From assembly GCA_944470555.2 (NCBI GenBank), contig OX104127.1, positions 130,945,113-131,009,112 on the forward strand: DNA of 64,000 nucleotides. The letters run 5' to 3'. A program made the position numbers and the translations under genes. Of this stretch, positions 1 through 10,447 are shown in pieces (position 1 is the first letter of the stretch; every line of letters begins with the position of its first letter). The DNA comes from Heterobilharzia americana (Eukaryota > Platyhelminthes > Trematoda > Strigeidida > Schistosomatidae). A model generated the notes under the pieces. It was given only the letters and a program-made list of their open reading frames with translations, did not search any database and was not told the DNA's origin.

Positions 1-49
1 AAATGTTATGTAAGCAAGTCGGTAAACGAAAATCTTCACAAAATCTTAT

Positions 50-271
50 CTATCTTGCAGAAAGAGAAAACACAGAACTAGTGAACTGGTAAGTCATAGT
101 AAGTTTTAAGTGTATACCTTCCATTACCTCCTCAACAATCCTTTTTATCGGTACACTGACAAATAGAATACTGTGATTAATACTATCTTCAATAAAGCCT
201 ATTACTGGATGTGTGCCATTTAATATTTTTAGTGTATTTTTTACCCTTGATATTTTGCATGTATCATCCAC
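50..271 (-). other. Possible host exon or chance ORF (73 aa)
   Basis: An ATG-started open frame of 73 codons on the minus strand with a fairly protein-like composition, including charged runs around residues 45-52. Two possible splice donors (GGTATAC and GGTAATG) lie inside it at about 114-128, so the real exon, if there is one, could end before the stop. I do not recognise a family, and there is no signal peptide or repeat. It lies at the window edge, so upstream exons may be outside. A chance ORF in AT-rich DNA remains the main alternative. Confidence 0.18.
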
Positions 272-3200
272 TTAAAAGGCTACGAAATTTTGATCCAAAA
301 GATGTATGTATTTTAAATGACACACTTTAAGTTTCAACAAGTAAAACCTTCTATGGTTAGATTGAATAGACCCCAGTGAAACTGTTTTATCCTTTGAACA
401 CAACTGTACAGGAACATAGGCTGTTGACCTACATAGTCTTTACTAACATACATTTCAAATCAGCGATGGGTAATATCCAAAACTCCAAAACCTACTGTTG
501 AAGAATAAGTAGACATTTTTTTTGAAAAGTGTGGTGAATAGGGTTGTAAAGACTGAATCCATGAGGAATGGGTTTAACTTTAGGTGGTAGCACTGAAGCA
601 CTATGTGTACGTGCATCCTTTAAAAGTCTAAAAAACCAATGAAACCTCACTTTGTTGTAAGCTACCAATAAAACAATAAAAGGTGTAACATTTTGAGATG
701 AGATCAGAACGTAAGTAAAAATGATCCTCTTGAACTTAAAGTGGTATGTTAGAAGACAAGTCTAAGGCCTTCTGGTTCCACAAGTCAGCATGGATCGTCA
801 ATCGAGTTTTCACCAACAAAGTCGTCACAAATATCATCAATTTTTTAGCCAGTATATTAGACTAATATGTATGCTACATCTAAAAGGAGATAAAGGATGT
901 TACTAATTCAAAAGATGTTAGAAGAGACACAAGGCTTTACTAGAAATGATTGAGCCTACTTCCCATTTCAGGCCAGAATGGACATTTCATCAGCAGTTAT
1001 CACTTTAAAGACTGACAGATAGGATGTATGCACGAAATGGAACTCAACGAAAGAGACTGAGTTAGATGAATAGGTTGAATAACAGTTGTATTTTTTTCAT
1101 TATGCCCAGGAAAACTACAAAATATCGAATCCTTCAACAAGAGTTGAACAGGATCATATTTCCAATGTAAATCTGTGGTGCAAAGAAGCCGAATATCACC
1201 AAAAAGTTCACTAAAAATATGACTAAGTGTAGCAGCTAAGTAAAGTCCTACTGGAACACCTCAGAATTTTCTCGACGAAAGTAGTAAATGTAGATCTACG
1301 TAACAGTATAAACTAGTCAATAGACATTACAGTAGTCTAAAGAAACAGCCTCCACTTCATAAATTGATGAACAAACAACCATGAGCATCGTTAAATGATC
1401 GATTTTATCTCAGCTGATAGTCAAAATGCCTTTTAGAATATTAAATACGATGAGAAGTGCCCCGATTAAACAGTACAATTGATTTTTCATTGAAACAGAA
1501 CAGCTGTTAACATTATCCTTAAAAGCACAGTGACCGGTTAACAAAGAGCTGCCTGGATCATGTTGTTAACTTAATCAAACTAGATGTGGCGTACTTGTTC
1601 ATTACCCTAAATAAAATTGAACTGAATGAAACATCTTTATCAATCTAGTAATGCATCTACCTTTTGATTATCTACTAATAGGCGAAGAAATTAGAAACAA
1701 AATCTAACCCTGAGGTTTTATTTAGGCTAATTGTTAAATTGGTTAAAAATTCTTAATTTAAATTTAATCAAATTTTTCTGAATAGATGTTGTTTCTCACT
1801 GCGATACACTCTAAGTAGAATTGATTTCTTGTGCTCCGTACTTCTAGGTGTTTGATTTTCATTCGTATTGAACATTGAAAGAGAGTTAATTAACTACTAT
1901 TTCAATGAGTAGTGTTCAGTAATAAATTTGCAGTGTGTGCATAAATCACGTTTCAAGACTAACAGACACTAAGCTTTATAAATGTTCGTAAATCTTATGG
2001 TCGGTTAGATTTAATAAGCATCAGTCATGGTGAGTTGGAATACTCTATGAATTTGGCTTGATAACATCGTAAAAAACCGAATACTTACCGTTCACCATTC
2101 AGCGTTGTCGCTGAATTACATTTGAATTTTAACTAAAAATAAGACGAAATAAATTCTTAAAACATCCTAAAGGGAGGTAACGTGACAAAAATTACGGTAC
2201 CAACAAATTCAGCTGTCAGTATTATAGAGTACAAGATTATTCAGACCATTTACATTCGCACATTATATTCTGAGTGATACAACCAATACGTATTGCTGCT
2301 TAGATTTATTTCAAAGTCTGAATCAGTTAACACTCATTTTGAGGTTAATCTTTCAATCCATATAATTTTATAAATGAAAATATCCAATTAGTATTGTAAA
2401 GAAGTCAAGCATAAATTCCATCCAGAGGATAATTCAAAGTCGACGAACAATGAATAGCATCATCATCTTAATTTGTAACTTCCGATAAGTCTAAACGAGT
2501 TCCTTGACTTCGATCATGTAGAGGTTTGAGCTGTCCTCAGCTCACCTCCTAACAATCCCCTCAGCTGAAGTTTTATGATTAATTATGACCAAATAAAAAA
2601 TATTTTTGATTTCCTGAAACATATTGACAAAGGTTTTAATGAAATGAAGACGATGCAGTTCACCATAAAAGAATACACATGGAAACAAGATATCTGTTCA
2701 GAAGGAATATTTGCATCAATCTACGAGGCATTCTTTAATTTTTTTTAATTACGTAGGCATATCACTTCGTATTAAGAAGGAGTCGTTTTCCTGTGATTTC
2801 ACCTCTAAGATACCAACCATTGGGCCAACAGCTAGGTTATAGCAGTACTAGTTTGGAGATGTGGATTATAGTCTAGTGCACAATTTTGTATATTCATGGG
2901 TGATATTAGACCAAATGGAACTGAGTCACACTTCGACTGATTGGTAGGAGTTAGACCTAACCTGAAAAGAAATTTTTTTTGAAAAAGATTTCCCGTGGGT
3001 TGATATTATGAGACCATGTTTAACGGTGGCTTGTCTAAAAATGTCTGTTACCGTGTCAAGTGACATTAGCAATAAACTGCAAATCCATAACCGTTCGCAT
3101 GACTAATTTGGCTCAGAACTAGTTTCAGGAAGATTCAAGGGTACAAAAAAATACATTGTTCATGTCATCGGAATACTGAAAACCTATGTGATCTGTGGAA

Positions 3201-3289
3201 AAGCTAGACTAACTTGTAGTATAAGATTTGTAGGTAGACCTAAGGTAGAAGATGAAGAAGTTGAATTGAGAGAAATTCTTGATAAGATA
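272..3289. other. No gene or recognisable repeat seen
   Basis: AT-rich sequence with stops in all frames. Nothing resembling a transposon domain, tRNA promoter box or ribozyme core was recognised. It is likely intron or intergenic DNA. Confidence 0.5.
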
Positions 3290-4060
3290 ACAGGGAGGAA
3301 TGGGAAATGTTTCATTTCAGTATAACGATTAAGAGGAGGAAAATGCATAGAAACATATGCTCCACTGGTATTGATTCTGAGGTATGCCACCTAGAGTCTC
3401 CCATAACTGGTTTTCTTTGCTCAGCTCAGATCATAAACCAAAAACATTTAATGATGCTACACTCTAGTTTGGTCATCTCAGACCCTTTTTCGGGTTGAAA
3501 CAACTTCAGGCAACATTGTACGACGAACCAGACAGTGACTAGTCATGCGTATCATATGTCTAACCCACCTCAATCAATGAAGGTTCACAGCGCCATCAAC
3601 TGACCTTCCTGGACTTGAAGAACACTCAGTCTTCTATGAACAATCAGATTTCACGGGGGCATTATTAGTTAGCGAAAGCGAAACTTACATCATGCATTCG
3701 TGCAACCCACCGAAGCTGACCCAACTTCCCATGTGACTCATGTGGTTAACGCATGCAACGACTTCACCGTCCCTTGTTAAACACAGAATCAATGAAGACC
3801 AGTCCTGGGGGAATAAATTGCAATTGGGTGGTATGAGACGAATCTAAAATATCTTCAAGTTGTCACCCAGGGTATTTAAAAGACTCTGCATTGTGTCAAG
3901 ATCTTCAACTAACAGGATTATTTCATCTAGATACTATAGATCTACCAAGACGACGACAAGTGGGTGAATGAAGAGATTAGATATCCTTGACAGACACAAC
4001 TCACTGCAGGCTTTAAAATACCCACGGGTTTTCGAAAACAAAACCATCAACAGAGTTGCA
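3290..4060 (-). mobile_element. Decayed non-LTR retrotransposon, second LINE family, 3' half of pol
   Basis: Read on the minus strand, the region gives broken stretches that resemble the end of a schistosome LINE polymerase. A degenerate YADD-box position reads YLDE followed by IILL at about 3920-3945. It is followed by LDTMQSLLNTLGDNLK, a QDW motif, and a VNHMSHMGSWVSFGG stretch at about 3715-3770. Then, after what looks like an internal deletion, LRWVRHMIRM appears at about 3545-3585, matching the LRWLGHVLRM motif near the C-terminus of this class. Several stops and frameshifts interrupt it. The assignment rests on recalled family motifs, not on a search. It differs from the LINE family found elsewhere in this window, whose C-terminal motif is of the WIGHTLRRP type. 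Confidence 0.6.
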
Positions 4061-4840
4061 TACTTAATTAACCGGTATCCGTTTCAGTAAGAAACACTGA
4101 CATAAGGTCATAAGGCCTCTCAATCAATGGAGCTAAATGTCGCCTTCAGGTAGAGAAATGCAATCAGGATATAGAGAATAAAACTTCTTACCATAAGATA
4201 AAAACATGGGAACTAAGACATTAAATCCATATTAAACCGCTTTTTTGGTATGGCGCACAGTGACAAAGTATGATTTACTAGATGCTCATATGTATTCGTG
4301 CAATACATTCTCCTTAAAATGTCGTCCAGTAAATTATACCTCATCACTGTGTAATATTTCTAGTAAACAATCTAATATGGAAGAAACTTCTGAACATTTT
4401 GGCGTAAATTGATACGTAATAGAAGCTTAAACGTCTTCCAGACAAAAGCTTGACGCTGTTTATAGACATCAATAGCATTTTCTATCTGTAAGATATACAG
4501 GACAAAGTGATCATATCACTGATACCACTTTGATATGATTATTAGCAATGACTTATGCTCCAGATGTCATCAAGTAAATAATATCGCGCCACTTTTCACT
4601 ATATTACATGAAGAAATGAACTATAGAACCACCTTCTACCACACTGCTCAAGTTTTACACATACTGATTACTACCAACGTATAACACTTCGCTGACTATC
4701 AAAATTAGGACTGGAAATAAAAACTCAAATAACTATCCCTACATAAAAACAATTTGAAGTTATTGATAACCTATTCAAGGTCAAAATTTTATCGATTTTT
4801 TAAGCGATATCGAACACAATAATAGTGACTCTATACCTCT
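4061..4840. other. No gene or recognisable repeat seen
   Basis: AT-rich DNA between the LINE remnant and a SINE. No supported feature was found. Confidence 0.45.
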
Positions 4841-5045
4841 AACTGACAGAAGTAGGAAATAAGGACCATCCCAGTGGTTTCGTGGTAACGTGCCGACCAC
4901 AGAACGTGAAAGTCCTGGATTTGATCCCTGGAGGGTGTGGTTTATGATGCGCGCTGTTGAGGAGTCTCATACCAGGATGGAACAACCGTCCAGTGCTCCC
5001 AGGTTTCCAATATTCCTCCAAATGATGTCAGTCCATGATGAATAC
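4841..5045 (+). mobile_element. Sm-alpha-like tRNA-derived SINE with decayed hammerhead (copy 1)
   Basis: The tRNA-like head carries an A-box-like TGGTTTCGTGGTAACG at about 4873 and a B-box-like GGATTTGATCCC at about 4917. The hammerhead segment follows: TTGAGGAGTCTC at 4959 (C3 changed to T), a damaged stem II and a damaged GAAA (GGAAC). The CCAGTGCTCCCAGG strand of stem I and the shared 3' end (TCAGTCCATGATGAATACC) come next. The family layout is known from schistosomes. Ribozyme activity is not expected for this copy. Confidence 0.8.
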
Positions 5046-5586
5046 CAACCTGAAATCAACGATAATTATCTGATTGTAAATTCCTGCCCTGTCGCAATGA
5101 AGATGCAGGTGGTTTAAAAATCGTCTATGTATACCTTTCAGTTTATATGTATTTAGTTATGCTCACACTATACGCATATTAATAATTCAAAACTCAAAAA
5201 TTACTATTAGGTTATTGCTGACAAAAGTTTCAAGTCACACATTAATATTTTAGTAAGACTGAAGTAAATCAATAAAACCGTATTTAGTTTTTTCTACTTA
5301 CTTCCTTTTTTAGAACTTAGTCGCTTTTTTAGCTCATAAACACATCAGATTTTATTAACTAGTGAAAGTTTTTCTTTTTATCCCAAAGTCCTGATAAAAC
5401 TATACGTGTTCAGCGTAATTCTGACCTTCAGACTGGTAATACTACCACTTACAACATTATCAATCATAAGAACTGTAATGGTCTTTAATAATTACAGCGT
5501 AAGTGCATCTAAGTACCACATGAACTAATAGGGTTACTAAAAACTTTTTTCAGAAACTACAAAGTTAGATGCTATGGTTTATAATT
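5046..5586. other. No gene or recognisable repeat seen
   Basis: AT-rich spacer between two ribozyme-bearing repeats. No supported feature was found. Confidence 0.45.
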
Positions 5587-5752
5587 TCCCGTCGCTGGTA
5601 GGACCAAATCGATGGGTTTTTATCGGCATATGAGCTCCTGTGAAGATGCCTAGATGTCTCAGGTATTCGCGGACTAGTATAATTGATGATTAGTGGCTAA
5701 CAGTGGAATCTAGGAGGCGTGTTCCTTCTAAGTTGGAACTCGTTATCCAGGT
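5587..5752 (-). mobile_element. Second hammerhead-bearing repeat, decayed copy a
   Basis: The minus strand reads TAGAAGGAACACGCCTCCTAGATTCCACTGTTAGCCAC, the decayed 3' half of a hammerhead (stem II 3' strand, damaged GAAA, stem III, stem I). It is followed by the family tail: GGCATCTTCACAGGAGCTCATATGCCGAT, then a run ending in CAGCGACGGG. The same order is seen at about 46050-46225. Unlike the Sm-alpha SINE, no tRNA head is visible. Confidence 0.6.
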
Positions 5753-7840
5753 CTACTGATCATGAGCGTTTTCTTGATGACTTTTAATTATCACAACTCC
5801 ACCCTATCTTTATTTCATTGTCTTAACTTTTAATCACTAGGTATCTGCGTTATCCAACCTATTTGTGTGCCTATATAACGCTTTAGGCTTTCTGATCCTC
5901 TCCACCTACGCCATATTAAGTACTTGAATAAAGAACTGAAACCTATAAAAGCAACAATACTAATTAGTAATCATGCTTTAGAGTTTTTAAGAATCTCATA
6001 AGAACATATGAGGATTTCAGTAGGGTCAGTAATGTGAATATGAGTTTTAACAATGACATAAGTAGAAAGGAGTCCAAAGGCTCCTTTGTGTTACCATTTG
6101 AGGAAATAACATCGGGAATACGAAGTAGAATTATCAATAAGGCTGGAAGTAGGGTGGTATTCTAAACTACGAACTCACCTTGAAACACGTATAATCGGCT
6201 TTCCAATCCAACTGACCTTATTAAACAAAATTATTTGTTCTTCCCAATTTCTTTGCAGTGACTGTGAGGTCAAGTACATAGATCAGACTAGCCGATAGGA
6301 GTCGGTTAGATCATTATAACTTTGAAATTTAGTGATAGATCTCGATGAGATCAATAATCTAGAAGAAACTCAACTATTGTGATGCATGGTTTAACACTAG
6401 ACTAGGATGAAATCAACATAGTTAGGTGCAAAAGGAGAGATTCATCGCTGAATTCTTGTTCATCGAGTGATGAATCATCTACACTAGAGACGTTGAAGAT
6501 TTTGAAATGGCGGGGAATATTTATAGTTCAGGTGGGTGGTCTAGCTTCATACTGAAGTTAGTGCTGATGACTTTGTCTAGAAAGGCAATGAAAGTTCCAC
6601 GATTAAGCCACCCACCTCCAAGAACTCAACCAAGATGTGGAAAATTTTACTCCCACTAGAAAGAAAGAATATACAGTGATAGAACTATAAAAGTGAGATG
6701 TTGAATCTTGTGTAAATAGTTTGGAACGACAGTGGGTAATAATTTATGCTGGATACATCATCAATTAAATAATACTCCATCACTGTTTGCTACGTCAAAT
6801 AAGTGAGTCTGATATGGAATTGCATTCTACCATAGTGCCAAAATTATATTTTTACCTAATGTTAGTCAGTTTTCTAAAATTCTAGAATTTTATTAATAGT
6901 AAGATATAAATTTTGGTTGATAACGACTACGACTTGCAATCCTCACCTTTTGTTCTCCATAGACTGACTGTCTTGCCATTACCGCTAAAAATTGAATTTC
7001 CGTCACTTTCAATATAATTAAAAGCTGGTCGCTCATTTATTAATCCTAAAAATTAATTTTTATTTGTTTGTAAATCACAAATTTGCTTACGGCCTGGTTG
7101 ATCAACAGAACCGAATACAAGAAATGAGTTTTTGAATTGTTTTACGTCGAATATTTAGAAAATGTTATTTGTGTGCTCTAATATCCAAAATGGTTAGGTA
7201 AGAAATCGAATGATCAAGTCTGACTAAAAACTGGCAGAAAACAAAACAAAGCAATAATAACGTCAAATACAGCTTCATCATAGATTATCTTGTGCGAATT
7301 GATATTCCGAAGCTACACAGAAAACAGTCAAGTTATTGAAAACAAGTGAATTTGAAACTTAGCAGACACTGAGATAGTTTTTCAGTAATGTTGTGCTCAA
7401 TCTTGTCGAGTTGAAATATTGCTTATCCTTTACCAAAATAGCAAACTGTCAGTCTAATAAAGAATTTGTAGCTTCACACAATGGTTAATTCTCAGCATTT
7501 CTACTTGAATGTTAAAATATTACTTGTGGATTAGGATGTTGAGATTTCGACTACTGTGTAATAAAATAAAACTTTCCATCACTTTAACTATTCTTATAGG
7601 GATGCTAACTTCTCTACGCAGCATGTAGATCATAATAGGAAGCATGAATCTTCATGTGCCATAACATCTGTACTATTTTCGTTTCGCATTTCCCGTGTGT
7701 AGTACATTGTTTCACATGAATTATCATAGATTTAAATTATACGTATGCGTGTAGGATTGTTATACGTTTTTACTAAGAAACTGAAATGCAGGAGTTTTTT
7801 CTTTTTCAGTCAGAATTAAACAGTATTAATTTGAAGTTGT
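5753..7840. other. No gene seen; one short hairpin
   Basis: AT-rich DNA without supported genes. A short GGTGGGTGG / CCACCCACC inverted pair near 6532 and 6606 could form a hairpin but matches nothing I know. Confidence 0.4.
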
Positions 7841-8030
7841 TATTCATCGTAGACTGGCATCAATTAGAGGAAAAAAGGAAACCTGGGAGCACTGCACAGC
7901 TGTTTCGTCCCAGTATGGGACTCCTCAGCATTGCGCACCCATGGCCTTCAGGTTCCGTGGCCAGCATATTACCGTTGAGCCACTAGGTCACAATATCGTG
8001 GTCCATATTTCCAACTTCTGTTAGCTCATG
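7841..8030 (-). mobile_element. Sm-alpha-like SINE (copy 2), hammerhead with C17 changed to G
   Basis: On the minus strand the A box TGGCTCAACGGTAATA is visible, but the B box is lost in a small deletion. The hammerhead is otherwise well kept: CTGAGGA (7928-7922), stem II GTCCC/GGGAC (7921-7917 and 7911-7907), and GAAA (7906-7903). The cleavage triplet reads GTG instead of GTC (7897-7895). A G at position 17 is known to block hammerhead cleavage, so this copy should be inactive. Stem I carries one A-G mismatch. Confidence 0.85.
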
Positions 8031-9398
8031 ATATAGCGTAACTGCTACCTAATATCACCGTTGAGTAACTGTCCTCACAACCATCATGCTTTGACCCCAC
8101 CGGCTTAAATATAAAACTTTCTCTGTAAGTCAAATAACATGAACACCAATTTGGCAGTTAGGTGTTTAGAGCTTAGAAAGGTAACCAAGTATGCAATTTT
8201 GAAAATCACGTGGTTGAACTGTACTGTTTGTCTGTTGCTTTTACAAATTCAGTAAATAAACTCATCTAAGCATTTTAGTCAGCCTAAAAACGAATTTCTG
8301 CTGATAACTTACCATTTCATTTTGTCCCCTTCAAACTTTCAAAGTGAAATGAACTAATAATGAAGAATATTAATTTAAAGTACGAAATCTACTTCGTTTT
8401 GCATTATTCTCATACTTACGGACAATAGTTTCCATAGTGAAATATATTACAATGCATTAGTAACGTTGAAAAAATAATATTGATCAGAATAAAAATAGAA
8501 TTATCATTAAAATGACATGATTTATACACTTGAAATGACTAGACAAAGCTACAACCACTGTTATACAGTTGTCTATTTTCATTATGTCGAAAAAGTTGCC
8601 AAAATGGAACCAGAAACTGGACAAAGATAACATTGTACTGTAATAGGCCGAGAAGAGTTTGCATAATAACAGTTGGATCAGATATTAAACGAATTCATAA
8701 CAGTATAACAATAAAAAGCCAAAAAAAAGACAACTTAAATCATAAGATCACACAGACATTTGATATATATGATGAAATATGTTCCGTAGCACATGTCGTC
8801 TATCTGGTATGGGCAGATGTTTTGTTATTAAACGTCATAAGTATCTCTATAATGATGAACGCAGATTATATAGTGACTGATTTATTCGCGTAGGGTGAAT
8901 TTATATTTAAGATTTCTTCACCTTTGCTCAGTTTATATTGTATTTAACAACAATTAGTAAAGTTTGATCATCGTGGTACAAATACACTGTAGCTACAGGG
9001 ACATGAAATACTGCTTTGATGTTTAGCTACAAAAGACTAGTACACATACATCAACTGGGTGACGTTGTCACATGAAGTACGGTGAAATTTTCTCGCACAC
9101 TGAAGGAACAACATCTTTTCGCTTTGTGAACTGATTTCAAATCTTTCAGTGATATAACTATTTTTATTAGCTTAGTTACAAACAGCCGGAAGAGAAGCAT
9201 GTTTGCGTGACAAAGTTGTGAAGCAGACTTATCTTCGCTTTTGTATCACGCCAGTATGCTCTAAGTCAGTCAGAGTTTTTCTAAACCTACTTCTGACGAA
9301 ATGAATTCAATCATACATTCCGTCATAATCTCAAAAAGTATCAAAACTAAAAACTTTTAAACCAATTTGATATGACAATTATTATTGATATACTTGTA
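8031..9398. other. No gene or recognisable repeat seen
   Basis: AT-rich DNA. An 86-codon plus-strand ORF at 8633-8893 has no recognisable domain and is treated as chance. Confidence 0.4.
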
Positions 9399-9537
9399 GT
9401 TCTCCGTTGCTTTATTTGATCGAATTGTTTGACCTCTGTTAGCATATGAACTCCTATGCAGATGCCTCGATATTGCCTGAACGTTAATAACGGTTATTTG
9501 ATTGGTTGTAGCAAGCAGAGGAATCCAGGACTCGCTT
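9399..9537 (-). mobile_element. Second hammerhead-bearing repeat, decayed copy b
   Basis: The minus strand begins GCGAGTCCTGGATTCCTCTGC (9535-9516), which is the stem III, cleavage-site and stem I part of the family hammerhead with GTC kept. The tail GGCATCTGCATAGGAGTTCATATG follows. The 5' catalytic half (CTGATGA, stem II) is missing or unrecognisable. The copy lies about 150 bases upstream of a LINE 5' end. Confidence 0.55.
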
Positions 9538-9693
9538 TTTTAAAAACAAGTTGTCTTTCCTTAAAGATAAATTATTTCTTATTTAGCAAAAGTCTTCAAA
9601 TATTATTCAGTAGAGTTGTTCTAGTTGGCACTTCATAATTTTTCTTATCCATTGAAGAATGAACACATGGATCTCATTTTGGTATTAATCATG

Positions 9694-10241
9694 GACAACC
9701 TCTCCTAGTTAACAAGTTACTACCCGGTCCTTAGTCCGGATAAAGAGGAAAGGTTGGGCATAGGACTAGCAACTCTACCCAGTAAAACTAATACAGTCGC
9801 TATAGAAACTACAAAGCCCAAAGAAAACTTAGAAAATAAAAATGAATTTATTCCTCGTTGGAATCGGAGAGACGAAATGACGCTGATTGGTGAAAACCTT
9901 CGGGAAGCCAATTGGCCAGTTTATCTTCTCCTGATGAAAACGAAAGTAAGCACAAGGAATCCAGAAAAAAGTTGATGTGGATTGGGCATACACTTAGAAG
10001 ACCAGTTTGGGACATCACACGCCAGGCTCTCGATTGGAACCCGCATGGAAAACGACCAGTTGGCGTCTGAGAAGAGGGTGAAATGGTGGAGATCGTGCGG
10101 GGAAAAATGAATGCTTCTGGGCAGTCATGCAGCCAAATTAAAAAGACTGCAGAGAAGAGAGTGAAATGGGGACGTGCTACTGAAACCCGGTGTCCCACTA
10201 GGAACCCAAGGGATAGATAATAATAATAATAATGATAATAA
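9694..10241 (+). mobile_element. LINE copy A: internally deleted (5' leader joined to 3' end)
   Basis: It starts with the family 5' leader (ACAACCTCTCCTAGTTAAC, then CCGGTCCTTAGTCCGGATAAAGAGG). Near 9955-9972 it jumps to the 3' end of pol, encoding W-I-G-H-T-L-R-R-P and later W-G-R-A-T-like residues, and ends in the shared CTAGGAACCCAAGGGATAG followed by an AATAAT tail. All EN and RT core sequence is missing, so the copy is non-autonomous. The clade is probably RTE-like, judged from the short simple-repeat tail and RT motifs in sister copies, but this was not tested by phylogeny. Confidence 0.75.
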
Positions 10242-10447
10242 TTCACCATGGATTGATGTTAGTTGAAAAATATTGGAAACCTGAGAGCACTGCACGGCTG
10301 TTTCGTCCTAATGAGGGCCAACTAAGCAGTGCAGACCTTGTTAAGGATCGGACTCAGAACCTTCGGCTTCGGCGGTCAGCACGTTGGCATTGGCTCATTA
10401 GGTTGACATTCGATGATTCACATTTTTTATTTCTGTCAGTTCACTAT
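10242..10447 (-). mobile_element. Sm-alpha-like SINE (copy 3) abutting the LINE A tail
   Basis: The minus strand carries a degenerate A box, a B-box-like GAGTCCGATCC, and then a damaged ribozyme core (CTTAGTTGGCC in place of CTGAGGAGTCC). GGACGAAACAGCCGTGCAGTGCTC follows (here shown as the family pattern), with GTG at the cleavage triplet as in copy 2. Its 3' end touches the AATAAT tail of LINE A directly, so one element probably inserted into or next to the other. Confidence 0.8.

Noticed and set aside
6530..6616. GGTGGGTGG / CCACCCACC hairpin as a regulatory or RNA element
   Set aside because: Short stem with a long loop and no family context.
9848..10249. 133-codon minus-strand ORF
   Set aside because: It is antisense to LINE A, whose sense-strand motifs explain the region.
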